DNA of 54,722 nucleotides from an uncultured Ruminiclostridium sp. (lineage in GTDB: Bacteria > Bacillota > Clostridia > Oscillospirales > Acutalibacteraceae), in the NCBI GenBank assembly GCA_902490005.1, contig CABUCM010000016.1, forward strand, positions 1 through 54,722, in the 5' to 3' direction. The notes beneath the pieces were generated by a model, which had not been told where the DNA came from, ran no database searches, and saw only the letters and a list, made by a program, of their open reading frames with translations. Positions 23,438 through 31,491 of this stretch are shown here, one piece after another; positions within the stretch are counted from its first letter, which is position 1, and each line of letters opens with the position of its first letter. Made by a program: the position numbers and the translations under genes.

Positions 23438-23449
23438 TTCCAATTCCTC

Positions 23450-23896
23450 CTACAATTTTTCTCCGTTCTCAATGGCGGCGATCTGCTGAATCCGCTCTAA
23501 ATGCCGTCCGCCCTCAAAAGGAGTATTCAAAAAGATATCCGCAAGCTTCACCGCGGTTTTTTCATCAATTACCCGTCCGCCCATGGCCAAAATATTGGCG
23601 TCGTTGTGGCGTCTGGTCATTTCCGCGCAAAATTCATTGGTGCACACCGCCGCGCGGATCCCCTTAACCTTATTCGCGGCAATGGAGATACCAATGCCGG
23701 TGCCGCAGCAGATAACGCCTTTTTCACATTCTCCGGAAATAATGGACTGGGCCACCCGGTAGGCGTAAGGGCCATAGTTGACCGACGCCTCGCTATCGGT
23801 ACCGAAATCCTTATAGGGAATCCCCTTTTCTTCTAAATAAGCTTTTACCGCTTCCTTCAGGCGGTATCCGCCATGGTCTGCTCCTAATGCGATCAT
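23450..23896 (-). CDS. rpiB: Ribose-5-phosphate isomerase B
   Basis: RpiB interconverts ribose 5-phosphate and ribulose 5-phosphate in the pentose phosphate pathway. It is 148 residues, beginning MIALGADHGGYRLKE, with the catalytic cysteine in VICCGTGIGISIAANK and NDANILAMGGRVI. The ATG overlaps the tsaB stop by 4 bp (ATGA) and has AAAGGAG upstream. LacAB-type isomerases look similar, but a single gene of this length and context fits RpiB. Confidence 0.95.
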   Translation of the reverse strand: MIALGADHGGYRLKEAVKAYLEEKGIPYKDFGTDSEASVNYGPYAYRVAQSIISGECEKGVICCGTGIGISIAANKVKGIRAAVCTNEFCAEMTRRHNDANILAMGGRVIDEKTAVKLADIFLNTPFEGGRHLERIQQIAAIENGEKL

Positions 23897-24612
23897 GCTT
23901 GATTCGCTCCTTTCCGTTTGTTCAGCTCTCTGGTGGCCTGAGGCAGCCTAAGATAAACCGGCATCAGCTCCGACGCTGTCAGCAGCGTTCCGTTTTGCGC
24001 CTTTCTCAGGGCCGCAAAGGCCACGTTAGACGCTTTCTGGTATCGTAACAGCTCCGGCGCTAACTGGGCCTGCAGCCTTCCCTGAAGCCTTTCAAAGCAA
24101 AGACTGGCGCCGTCGCCAGCAAAAACAATTTTCTTTTCCCGATATTCCGGCGTTTCCGCCAGTTCCTTGAACAGCCCTTCGATGGAAAGCGCTCTGTCCT
24201 GGCACAGCCGGGCGGTTTCTCCATCTCCGCAGTCAAACAGGGCATTGTACACCTGATTGCACCGGGCGTCCATCACGGCGCACACCAGCGCCTCCTGGCC
24301 CCGGTAATTCTCCCCGATGGCCTCCAGGGTAGAAACCGCCGCACAGGGCTTTCCGGCAGCCATCGCCAGCCCTTTGACCGCCGCCACGCCGATCCGGATT
24401 CCCGTAAACGAGCCGGGCCCGGCGGAAACGGCGAACACATCCACCTGTTCCAAAGGGATCCTGGTGTTTTGAAGCAAGGCTTCCGCCATAGGCATCAATG
24501 TTTCACTGTGGGTCAGTTTGGTGTGGATATAAAATTCTCCTAAAAGCCTTCCGTCTTCAATCAGCGCCGCTGACGCCGATTTGGCGGAGGACTCTAACGC
24601 AAATATTTTCAT
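23893..24612 (-). CDS. tsaB: tRNA threonylcarbamoyladenosine biosynthesis protein TsaB
   Basis: TsaB is a non-catalytic scaffold for TsaD in making t6A37 of tRNAs decoding ANN codons. The 239-residue protein has the actin-like N-terminus MKIFALESSAKSASAAL and the SAGPGSFTGIRIGVAAVKGLA motif. It starts at ATG 24612, overlapping the tsaE stop by 4 bp; the open frame further upstream lies inside tsaE and is not family sequence. Family members are 220-240 residues. In many Firmicutes tsaE and tsaB are followed by rimI and tsaD, which are missing here. Confidence 0.94.
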   Translation of the reverse strand: MKIFALESSAKSASAALIEDGRLLGEFYIHTKLTHSETLMPMAEALLQNTRIPLEQVDVFAVSAGPGSFTGIRIGVAAVKGLAMAAGKPCAAVSTLEAIGENYRGQEALVCAVMDARCNQVYNALFDCGDGETARLCQDRALSIEGLFKELAETPEYREKKIVFAGDGASLCFERLQGRLQAQLAPELLRYQKASNVAFAALRKAQNGTLLTASELMPVYLRLPQATRELNKRKGANQA

Positions 24613-25046
24613 AATCCCTTGATTCCTTCTATGGTGATGGTGCGATCCGTATCGGTTTCGCCCCGCTGGATTTCCACCCGGACAGCCTCCTGTGGCAGAG
24701 CCTCCTGGATATTTTCGCTCCATTCGATGGCCAATACCGCGCCGGTATCCAGATAGTCAAAAAAACCGGTGGAATACAAGTCGTCCCAGGTGGCGACCCG
24801 GTACATATCAAAATGGTATAGGGTCAGCCTTCCCTGATACTCGTTGACCAGCGCGAAGGTGGGGCTGGATACCCCATCCGTCACGCCCAGCCCTTTAGCC
24901 AAGCCCCTGACAAAATTGGTCTTTCCCATGCCAAGGCCCCCGTAAAGGGCGATCACTTCATTTCCTGACAATTGGGCAGCCAGCTTTTCCCCCACCAACT
25001 CCGTTTGATCCGGAGAATGGGTTTCGATGCAAATTTTCCCGCTCAT
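24609..25046 (-). CDS. tsaE: tRNA threonylcarbamoyladenosine biosynthesis ATPase TsaE
   Basis: TsaE is a P-loop ATPase that regulates the TsaBD complex during t6A synthesis. It has 145 residues with Walker A GGLGMGKT (residues 36-43), SSPTFALVNEY (switch region) and YHFDMYR (Walker B region). It overlaps the fhs stop by 1 bp (TGATG) and the tsaB start by 4 bp. The length is normal for the family. Confidence 0.95.
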   Translation of the reverse strand: MSGKICIETHSPDQTELVGEKLAAQLSGNEVIALYGGLGMGKTNFVRGLAKGLGVTDGVSSPTFALVNEYQGRLTLYHFDMYRVATWDDLYSTGFFDYLDTGAVLAIEWSENIQEALPQEAVRVEIQRGETDTDRTITIEGIKGL

Positions 25047-26713
25047 CAGAACAATCCTTCAATCACGCCGTCGGCGCTTACGTCAATCTTTTCCGCCGCC
25101 GGAACCTTAGGCAGTCCGGGCATAGTCATGATATCACCGGTATAAATCACCACAAACCCAGCGCCGTTGGAAAGCTTCATATCCCTGACAGTGATCTGAA
25201 AGCCCTTGGGCCGTCCCAGCAGCGCCGGGTTATCCGACAAGGAATACTGGGTTTTTGCCACGCAGACAGGAAGCTTATCGCCGCCCAGCGCCTGGATTTC
25301 CTTTAATGCCTTTAACGCGGCCGCCGTGTAATTGACGCCGTCGGCGCCGTAAATTTCCTTGGCCAGGGTCTCCACCTTTTCCTGAATGGTCAGCTGGCCG
25401 CCGTAAACCGGTGTAAAGCCAGATGGCTTTTCACAAGCTTCTACCACCTTCTGGGCCAGGGCCTTGCCGCCTTCCCCGCCTTTGCCGAACACCTCGGTGA
25501 GGGCAAATTCCGCGCCGCAGTCGCCGCAGGTTTTTTCAATCAATTGAAGTTCCTGGTCGCTGTCGGTCAAAAAGCGGTTAATGGCTACCACCACGGGGAC
25601 CTTGTATTTTCTCATATTTTCAATATGGGCTTTCAAATTGACCACGCCCTTTTCCAGGGCTTCCAGGTTTTCGGCGCCAAGCTCCGCCTTGGGAACGCCG
25701 CCGTTATATTTCAGAGCCCGCACCGTGGCTACCAGAACCACCGCGGAGGGCTTTAAGCCGGACAGCCGGCATTTGATATCAAAGAATTTCTCCGCGCCTA
25801 AATCGGAGCCGAAGCCCGCTTCAGTGATACAGTAATCCGACAGCTTTAGGGCAAGCTTGGTTGCCCGCACGGAATTACAGCCATGGGCGATATTGGCAAA
25901 GGGGCCGCCGTGCATAATCGCCGGGGTTCCCTCCAGGGTCTGCACCAGATTGGGCATAATAGCGTCCTTCATCAACGCCGTCATGGCGCCCTGGGCGTTT
26001 AAGTCTTTGGCGTAAACCGGCTCTCCGGCATAGCTATATGCCACCAGAATCTCGCCGAACCGGTGCTTTAAGTCCATCAAGTCGCTGGATAGGCACAAAA
26101 TAGCCATGATCTCAGTGGCAACCGTGATAACAAAGCCATCCTCCCTTGGCACGCCGTTGATCTTGCCGCCTAAACCGGCCACAATATTCCGCAGTTCCCG
26201 GTCGTTCATATCTAAGCAGCGCTTAATGAGGATTCTTCTGGGATCAATATTCAGGGAATTCCCCTGATGAATATGATTGTCCAGCAAAGCGCACAATAGG
26301 TTGTTGGCAGCGGTAATGGCGTGCATATCGCCGGTAAAGTGCAGGTTGATGTCCTCCATAGGAAGCACCTGGGAATAGCCGCCTCCTGCGGCGCCGCCCT
26401 TGACGCCGAACACCGGGCCCAAAGAAGGCTCTCTTAAAGCGATGACCGCCTTTTTGCCAATTTTCGCCATGGCCTGTCCCAAACCGGTAGTGACGGTGGT
26501 TTTTCCCTCTCCAGCCGGGGTGGGATTGATGGCGGTTACCAAAACCAGCTTTCCATCCTTCTGGTTTTTCACCCGCTGGAAAAGCCGGTCGTTCACCTTG
26601 GCTTTAAAGCGGCCGTAGGGCTCCAGCTCTTCTTCCCGGATTCCTAATTCCTGAGCAATTTGGGCAATCGGTTTCAACGTTGCCTGCTGCGCAATTTCAA
26701 TATCGCTTAACAT
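25046..26713 (-). CDS. fhs: Formate-tetrahydrofolate ligase
   Basis: Fhs forms 10-formyl-THF from formate, THF and ATP. This is the entry to one-carbon metabolism for purine synthesis and, in acetogens, the Wood-Ljungdahl route. It is 555 residues (usual about 555-560). The N-terminal P-loop-like TPAGEGKTTVTTGL and the RREPSLGPVFGVKGGAAGGG-type ALREPSLGPVFGVKGGA are present. I start at ATG 26713 with GAGGAG upstream rather than 9 codons earlier. It is the first gene of the operon with tsaE, tsaB, rpiB and upp. No other Wood-Ljungdahl gene is in the window, so acetogenesis cannot be inferred. Confidence 0.97.
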   Translation of the reverse strand: MLSDIEIAQQATLKPIAQIAQELGIREEELEPYGRFKAKVNDRLFQRVKNQKDGKLVLVTAINPTPAGEGKTTVTTGLGQAMAKIGKKAVIALREPSLGPVFGVKGGAAGGGYSQVLPMEDINLHFTGDMHAITAANNLLCALLDNHIHQGNSLNIDPRRILIKRCLDMNDRELRNIVAGLGGKINGVPREDGFVITVATEIMAILCLSSDLMDLKHRFGEILVAYSYAGEPVYAKDLNAQGAMTALMKDAIMPNLVQTLEGTPAIMHGGPFANIAHGCNSVRATKLALKLSDYCITEAGFGSDLGAEKFFDIKCRLSGLKPSAVVLVATVRALKYNGGVPKAELGAENLEALEKGVVNLKAHIENMRKYKVPVVVAINRFLTDSDQELQLIEKTCGDCGAEFALTEVFGKGGEGGKALAQKVVEACEKPSGFTPVYGGQLTIQEKVETLAKEIYGADGVNYTAAALKALKEIQALGGDKLPVCVAKTQYSLSDNPALLGRPKGFQITVRDMKLSNGAGFVVIYTGDIMTMPGLPKVPAAEKIDVSADGVIEGLF

Positions 26714-26749
26714 AAACCCAATCTCCTCACTCAAAATCATTCTCAGAAA

Positions 26750-26758
26750 ATTATATCA
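26750..26758 (-). promoter_or_regulatory. Extended -10 promoter of the fhs operon
   Basis: TGA-TATAAT on the minus strand (26758-26750), an extended -10 with a poor -35. It lies about 40 bp before the chosen ATG. Confidence 0.5.
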
Positions 26759-26879
26759 TAAATCCTTTCTAAAAAAAAGCGCAAACCCCTGGTTTCTTCT
26801 TTTTTCTTTTCAGCTTTTGAAAACTGGCTGTTTTTTGACGGAAAAAGGAAGATTTCAGAATTTGTTAAAAGTATTTTAC

Positions 26880-26908
26880 TTGATCTTAATCTGGAGAAAT
26901 ACTATAAT
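26880..26908 (+). promoter_or_regulatory. Promoter of the rodA-like gene
   Basis: TTGATC (26880-26885), a 17-bp spacer and consensus TATAAT (26903-26908), divergent from the fhs promoter. The leader is about 60 nt. Confidence 0.7.
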
Positions 26909-26974
26909 AAATTAAATATCATTGATTTATCCATTAGGCAAAATAAAACATCCCTCAAAAATCGGAGGTTCTAT

Positions 26975-28144
26975 ATGACTAAATTCCTGGGCGCGCTTGG
27001 CGGTTTCTTCAAACGCACCGATTATATTTTTTGGTTTTTGACCATCGCCGCGTCTCTTTACGGCTTTGCCCTGATTTATTCGGTAGCCCGTTCCGCCGAT
27101 TCGGAAAAGGGGTTTTTAGCCACCCAGATTCTGGCGGTGGCGCTAGGCTATATCTGCGCGATTATCATTTCACTAATGGACTACAACGTGGTGTGCCGGT
27201 TTTGGTATATCTTCGCGATTCTAGGGGTTTTAGCCCTGGTTTACACCTATTTCTTCGGTATTGAAATCGTAGGCACCGACGATAAGGCCTGGATTCGAAT
27301 CGCTGGCAGAACCTTTCAAACCTCGGAATTGGTAAAAATCTTTTTTATCATCACCTTTTCTAAGCATCTTGCCGTGCTGAAGGAACGAAATAAGCTGAAA
27401 ACCTTTGTGGGCGTGATGACCTTATGCTTTCACGCCTTGGTTCCCATCGGCTTGATCCATCTTATGGGCGACGACGGTACCGCCCTGGTATTCGGGTTTA
27501 TGTTCCTGATTATGACCTTTGTCGCCGGCGTCCAGCTTCGGTACTATCTGGCGCTGTTTCTCTGCGCAGGGGTCAGCATTCCGATTCTGTGGAACTCGGT
27601 ATTAAACGAGGATCAAAAAATGCGTTTCTGGACGCTGTTCAATTTAGAATCGGATCCCAATGGGTTTGGCTACCAGCAGCTTCAGGGAAAAATCTCCATC
27701 GCTTCCGGTGAAATGTACGGCCGCGGCTATTTTGAAGGCCCCCGGGTGGCGGCAGGGTCGGTTCCTTATCAGGAAAACGACTTTATCTTCTCCGTAGCCG
27801 GAGAGGAATTAGGCTTTATAGGCTGCATGGTTCTTTTAGGGCTATTACTGTTGTTGCTGCTGCGCTGCGTGATGAACGCTTTTTCCGCCAAGGATGACCT
27901 TGGAAAATTTCTTTGCTTCGGCTTTTTCTCTATGGTGGCGGTACAAACCATTATTAACGTCGGCATGTGCCTGGGCTTGATTCCGGTAATCGGCATTACC
28001 CTTCCCTTCTTCAGCTCCGGCGGTTCGTCGGTCGCCTGCCTGTATCTTGGCGTGGGCATCGTGGAAAGCGTTTATATGCACCGGCACAGCCTGGAAAAGG
28101 AGCTGGATTTAAGCCATCTTCATCCCGCAAAACTAAGCGTGTGA
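26975..28144 (+). CDS. SEDS-family peptidoglycan glycosyltransferase (RodA/FtsW/SpoVE)
   Basis: SEDS proteins polymerise lipid II into glycan strands together with a class B PBP. The 389-residue protein has about ten hydrophobic spans. Conserved features are the extracellular GTDDKAWIRIAGRTFQTSELVK, the GDDGTALVF segment after HLM (the QxDLGT-like acidic motif of the family), ENDFIFSVAGEELGFIG, and the C-terminal GITLPFFSSGGSS. RBS CGGAGG precedes the ATG. It stands alone between its own promoter and a terminator, so no paired PBP or divisome gene is present, and I cannot decide between RodA, FtsW and SpoVE. RodA is slightly favoured by length. Confidence 0.9.
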   Translation: MTKFLGALGGFFKRTDYIFWFLTIAASLYGFALIYSVARSADSEKGFLATQILAVALGYICAIIISLMDYNVVCRFWYIFAILGVLALVYTYFFGIEIVGTDDKAWIRIAGRTFQTSELVKIFFIITFSKHLAVLKERNKLKTFVGVMTLCFHALVPIGLIHLMGDDGTALVFGFMFLIMTFVAGVQLRYYLALFLCAGVSIPILWNSVLNEDQKMRFWTLFNLESDPNGFGYQQLQGKISIASGEMYGRGYFEGPRVAAGSVPYQENDFIFSVAGEELGFIGCMVLLGLLLLLLLRCVMNAFSAKDDLGKFLCFGFFSMVAVQTIINVGMCLGLIPVIGITLPFFSSGGSSVACLYLGVGIVESVYMHRHSLEKELDLSHLHPAKLSV

Positions 28145-28151
28145 TAAATAA

Positions 28152-28194
28152 AAAAATCCCATGGCGCTTTTTTGAAAGCCGCCATGGGATTTTT
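28152..28194. terminator. Bidirectional terminator between the SEDS and SDR genes
   Basis: AAAAATCCCATGGCG (28152-28166) and CGCCATGGGATTTTT (28180-28194) form a 15-bp stem with a 13-nt loop; the AT flanks supply a T-run in both directions. Confidence 0.85.
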
Positions 28195-28199
28195 CGCGC

Positions 28200-28964
28200 C
28201 TAAATGCAGCTATAGCCGCCGTCTACAATCAGCTCGCTGCCGGTAGTGTAGCCGGAAGCATTGCTGGCGAAATACAGTACGGCGGGGACCATCTCCTCCG
28301 GATCCGCCATGCGCTTCATGGGCGTCATCCGCAGCCATACATCCATCATATCTTTTGGGGTCTTTTTATTAGGCTCTGTACCGATATAGCCGGGGCTAAG
28401 GCAATTGACACGGATGCCATACTCCGCAAATTCCACCGCCAAAGACTTAGTCATATGAATAATGCCAGCCTTGGAGGCGTTGTAGGAGCACTGCCACTGG
28501 GGAATATTTACCACGCTGCCGGACATGGAAGCCATATTGATAATGCTGCCCTTGATGCCGCGCTCCACCATAATTCTAGCGGCCTCCCGGGCGACGATAA
28601 ATTCTCCCGTCAGGTTCACATCCACTACCTTGCGGAATTCCTCAATTGTGACCTCCAAGGAAGATTTGTGGTCGCCGATCGCCGCGTTGTTGAAAACGAT
28701 ATCCAACGAGCCCCAGCGGTCTAAAATCTGGGCGTAAGCCGCCTTTACCTGCTCTTCCTCGGAAACATCCGTTACGATGGACAATGCCTCTCCGCCATCC
28801 TTTTCAATGAGGCTTACGGTCTCCTCGGCGCCGGAACGGCATAAAATCGCTACCTTTGCCCCGGCTTTCGCTAATCCCTGGGCCACCACTTTCCCAGTCC
28901 CCCGGGCGCCGCCGGTGACAACCGCAATCTTTCCCGTTAAGCCGAATAATTCTTCCAAATACAT
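28200..28964 (-). CDS. Short-chain dehydrogenase/reductase
   Basis: This is a classical SDR of 254 residues with a Rossmann fold. The dinucleotide motif TGGARGTG lies near residue 17, NNAAI near 90, the catalytic Ser in INMASMSGS, and YNASK (Tyr and Lys) near 160. The ATG at 28964 has AAGGAGG 9 nt upstream. The substrate cannot be told from sequence; the closest style is the gluconate 5-dehydrogenase/3-oxoacyl-ACP reductase-like group (LSPGYIGTEPNKK, SELIVDGGYSCI). It is a single-gene unit between two terminators. Confidence 0.88.
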   Translation of the reverse strand: MYLEELFGLTGKIAVVTGGARGTGKVVAQGLAKAGAKVAILCRSGAEETVSLIEKDGGEALSIVTDVSEEEQVKAAYAQILDRWGSLDIVFNNAAIGDHKSSLEVTIEEFRKVVDVNLTGEFIVAREAARIMVERGIKGSIINMASMSGSVVNIPQWQCSYNASKAGIIHMTKSLAVEFAEYGIRVNCLSPGYIGTEPNKKTPKDMMDVWLRMTPMKRMADPEEMVPAVLYFASNASGYTTGSELIVDGGYSCI

Positions 28965-29109
28965 AATAACAATCCTCCTTAAGGTCAATCCGCAGCTTCT
29001 ATTTCATAAAAACAGAGGCGCGCCTATCATTGGAATAATACAAAAAGAGAAAAATGTCAAGGATTTTTTACTTATCCCCCTTTGGAAAACCAGGGGCTGG
29101 CACAGCATG

Positions 29110-29144
29110 AAAAAGGGTTTATCTTTTTCAGATAAACCCTTTTT
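29110..29144 (-). terminator. Terminator of rpsB-tsf
   Basis: AAAAAGGGTTTATCT (29110-29124) and AGATAAACCCTTTTT (29130-29144), 15-bp perfect stem, 5-nt loop. It reads as a terminator in both directions and lies 44 bp after the tsf stop. Confidence 0.85.
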
Positions 29145-29187
29145 TACGATATTCTGTTCAAACAGATTGAGGATCGAAACCAATCGC

Positions 29188-30105
29188 TTATTTAATCATG
29201 CTGGCAACTTCGTCCGCGAAATTGTCGCTTCTCTTCTCCAGGCCCTCGCCCTTCTCATATCTGACAAAGGACACGATTTCGATGTTACCGCCCAGATCCT
29301 TAGCAACCTTATCGGTGTACTTAGCGACAGTATAGTCGCCGTCCTTGACAAAGAGCTGGTCAACCAGGCAGTTTTCTTTATAATACTTGCCCATTTTGCC
29401 ATTCACAATCTTCTCAGCGATCTGCGCCGGCTTGCCCTCGTTAATAACCTGCTCGGTGAGGATCTTCTTCTCATGTTCGATGACCTCGGCAGGTACGGAA
29501 GCCTCGTTCAAATAGCTGGGATTAGCAGCGGCAACCTGCATACAGATATCCTTGGCATAGGCCTTAAACGCATCCATCGCGGCAATCTCGGGGGTGGTGT
29601 CAAATTTCACCAGTACGCCGATTCTTCCGCCGCCGTGGATATAGGTGCCTACTACACCGTCATAACGGGTAAAACGGCGGATCTTAATATTTTCGCCGAT
29701 GGTCAGAACCTTGTCCTGTACCAGAGCCTCAACCGTCATATCGGTGCCAGCCGCCTTGCAGGCCAGCAAAGCGTCTAAATCAGCAGGATTTTCCTGCATG
29801 ACAGTATCCGCACAGGTTTTTACAAAGCTCTGGAACTCCGCATTCTTGGCCACAAAGTCGGTCTCAGCGTTGACCTCGATGGCTACGCCTACCGTATCGT
29901 CGTCATTAGCGCAGGCAAACGCCACACCCTCGGCGGCAATTCTGCCAGCCTTTTTGGTGGCGGCGGCAAGGCCTTTTTCTCTCAAAAGGTCAATTGCTTT
30001 CTCCATATTTCCTTCGGCGTCTGTTAACGCCTTCTTGCAGTCCATCATGCCGCAGCCGGTCTTCTCTCTCAAAGCCGCTACGTCTTTTGCTGTAAATGCT
30101 GCCAT
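29188..30105 (-). CDS. tsf: Translation elongation factor Ts
   Basis: EF-Ts recycles EF-Tu by GDP/GTP exchange. The 305-residue protein begins AAFTAKDVAALREKTGCGMMDCKKAL, the family's UBA-like domain, and has VAIEVNAETDFVAKN. The ATG at 30105 has GGAGG 9 nt upstream; a slightly longer open frame upstream (MKLEEIK) has no family match. It follows rpsB with a 97-bp gap that holds a hairpin. The length is normal. Confidence 0.97.
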   Translation of the reverse strand: MAAFTAKDVAALREKTGCGMMDCKKALTDAEGNMEKAIDLLREKGLAAATKKAGRIAAEGVAFACANDDDTVGVAIEVNAETDFVAKNAEFQSFVKTCADTVMQENPADLDALLACKAAGTDMTVEALVQDKVLTIGENIKIRRFTRYDGVVGTYIHGGGRIGVLVKFDTTPEIAAMDAFKAYAKDICMQVAAANPSYLNEASVPAEVIEHEKKILTEQVINEGKPAQIAEKIVNGKMGKYYKENCLVDQLFVKDGDYTVAKYTDKVAKDLGGNIEIVSFVRYEKGEGLEKRSDNFADEVASMIK

Positions 30106-30164
30106 TTTAATTTCCTCCAATTTCATAAATTCTCTATGGTTTTCTAAGATTGTTACTTTTTAAG

Positions 30165-30192
30165 AAAGGGGTTCAACGGATTGAACCCCTTT
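30165..30192 (-). terminator. Attenuator-like hairpin between rpsB and tsf
   Basis: AAAGGGGTTCAA (30165-30176) and TTGAACCCCTTT (30181-30192), 12-bp stem, 4-nt loop. In the direction of transcription (minus) only a short T-rich stretch follows (TTTCTT), so it should permit partial read-through into tsf. Confidence 0.6.
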
Positions 30193-30202
30193 TTCGTTTT
30201 CC

Positions 30203-30949
30203 TTATTCAGCCGCCGCTTCTTCGTCGGTTTCGTTTTCCTTGGCTTCGGCTTCTTCAGCGCCCATCTGGCCTTCGCGGCCCTCGATGATGGCGTTTGCCA
30301 TGGTGGCGGAAATCAGCTTCACGGCGCGGATCGCGTCGTCGTTGCCGGGAATGACATAATCGATCTCGTCAGGGTCACAGTTGGTATCCACAATCGCCAC
30401 AATCGGGATTCCCAGCTTCTTTGCTTCCGCAACGGCGATTCTTTCCTTGCGGGGGTCTACAATAAACAGAGCGCCGGGCAGCTTCTTCATATCCTTGATA
30501 CCGCCCATGAACTTCTCTAATTTTTCAATTTCCAGCTTTAACTTAATGACCTCTTTCTTGGGAAGCAGATCAAAGGTTCCATCCTCTTCCATGGCGCGGA
30601 GCTGACGGAGACGGTCGATTCTGTGACGGATGGTAGTAAAGTTGGTCATCATACCGCCCAGCCACCGGGCGTTGACAAAATAAGCGCCGGCACGTTCCGC
30701 TTCTTCCTTCACGGAATCCTGAGCCTGCTTTTTCGTACCGACAAACAGCACAGATTCGCCGTTGGCGGACAGTTCGCGTACAAAATTGTAGGCGTCTTCC
30801 AGCTTACGGACGGTCTTTTGCAGGTCGATGATGTAGATGCCGTTTCTCTCGGTGAAGATATACTCGGCCATCTTGGGGTTCCATCTTCTGGTCTGGTGGC
30901 CGAAGTGAACACCTGCTTCCAATAATTGTTTCATAGATACAACTGCCAT
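30203..30949 (-). CDS. rpsB: 30S ribosomal protein S2
   Basis: S2 is needed for 30S assembly. The 248-residue protein has the family-typical AVVSMKQLLEAGVHFGHQTRRWNPKM start and the FVGTKKQAQDSVKEEAERAG and VNARWLGGMMTNF blocks. The ATG at 30949 is preceded by AAGGAGG. It is cotranscribed with tsf, as in most bacteria, from a near-consensus promoter, with a folded leader in between. The acidic C-terminal tail (EAEAKENETDEEAAAE) is ordinary. Confidence 0.98.
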   Translation of the reverse strand: MAVVSMKQLLEAGVHFGHQTRRWNPKMAEYIFTERNGIYIIDLQKTVRKLEDAYNFVRELSANGESVLFVGTKKQAQDSVKEEAERAGAYFVNARWLGGMMTNFTTIRHRIDRLRQLRAMEEDGTFDLLPKKEVIKLKLEIEKLEKFMGGIKDMKKLPGALFIVDPRKERIAVAEAKKLGIPIVAIVDTNCDPDEIDYVIPGNDDAIRAVKLISATMANAIIEGREGQMGAEEAEAKENETDEEAAAE

Positions 30950-30983
30950 TTGATAAATCCTCCTTGGTTTTTACCTCCGCCCT

Positions 30984-31032
30984 GCCTTGAATTTCAGCCC
31001 AAACCCTTGCGAAGGGCACCAATGGGCCAGGC
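30984..31032 (-). ncRNA. Structured 5' leader of rpsB
   Basis: The rpsB leader can form a nested long hairpin: GCCU with AGGC at its base, GCCCA with UGGGC in the middle and CCCUU with AAGGG at the tip. This spans 31032-30984 on the minus strand, between the promoter and the ribosome-binding site. Ribosomal protein operons often have such protein-binding leaders, so S2 autoregulation is plausible. It was folded by eye; I do not match it to a named RNA family. Confidence 0.45.
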
Positions 31033-31056
31033 AAAGCGTGTGATTTCGCGACGTTT

Positions 31057-31085
31057 ATTATATCATAAGTATTCTGGAATTGCAA
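31057..31085 (-). promoter_or_regulatory. Promoter of rpsB-tsf
   Basis: TTGCAA (31085-31080), a 17-bp spacer and consensus TATAAT (31062-31057) on the minus strand, also preceded by TGA (extended -10). A strong promoter as expected for ribosomal protein genes. Confidence 0.8.
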
Positions 31086-31117
31086 GGAAAAATTCATCTG
31101 AACCAGAAGGGTTTTTT

Positions 31118-31405
31118 CTATGTATTTCTGTTGAAAAAGCGGCGTTTTTTCGGCGGGCGCTGAAACTGCTGATAGCATACTAAAATCGTGTCCTCGCCGA
31201 TTACCTGGATGTCATCCCATTTGATGCAGATGTCGTCGCATCTTCCCAAAAGCCCAAACCATTTCAGCCTGCCGTAAATAATAATAGACACCAGCTTTGC
31301 TGTGGCCATGTCGATTTCCATGTCGTCCACGCAGCCGAGGCAGGTTCCGTCCTTTACATTGACCACTTGTTTATGTCTTAAATCCACAATTCTACATCGT
31401 GCCAT
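31118..31405 (-). CDS. YlmC/YmxH-family PRC-barrel sporulation protein
   Basis: This 95-residue protein is a member of the PRC-barrel-like YlmC/YmxH family, found in spore-formers and often near sporulation genes. The N-terminal CRIVDLRHKQVVNVKDGT-x-LG pattern and DMEIDMATAKL are characteristic. The role is unknown. GGAGGG lies just before the ATG. It is divergent from sigG, and its start is 86 bp from the sigG start; in Bacillus ylmC lies just downstream of sigG, so the association is conserved but the orientation differs. Confidence 0.85.
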   Translation of the reverse strand: MARCRIVDLRHKQVVNVKDGTCLGCVDDMEIDMATAKLVSIIIYGRLKWFGLLGRCDDICIKWDDIQVIGEDTILVCYQQFQRPPKKRRFFNRNT

Positions 31406-31425
31406 AAAATCCCTCCTTTGTTTCC

Positions 31426-31455
31426 AGTATATTCACAAAAGCACATGGCAATACT
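31426..31455. promoter_or_regulatory. Overlapping forespore-type promoters for sigG (+) and ylmC (-)
   Basis: On the plus strand GTATA (31427-31431), a 15-bp spacer and GGCAATACT (31447-31455) fit the sigma-F/sigma-G pattern (GYWTA, about 15 bp, GGnRAnAHT). On the minus strand GTATT (31454-31450), a 15-bp spacer and GAATATACT (31434-31426) fit more weakly. The two sites share the same DNA. Forespore expression of sigG from a sigma-F promoter is known in Bacillus. Confidence 0.55.
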
Positions 31456-31491
31456 CATTTCGAAACGAAAAAGAAATGAGGCGGAATTTGC

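Noticed and set aside
28777..29778. 333-codon plus-strand frame crossing SDR, the rpsB-tsf terminator and tsf
   Set aside because: It runs through a strong terminator and against two conserved genes, and no start signal is present.
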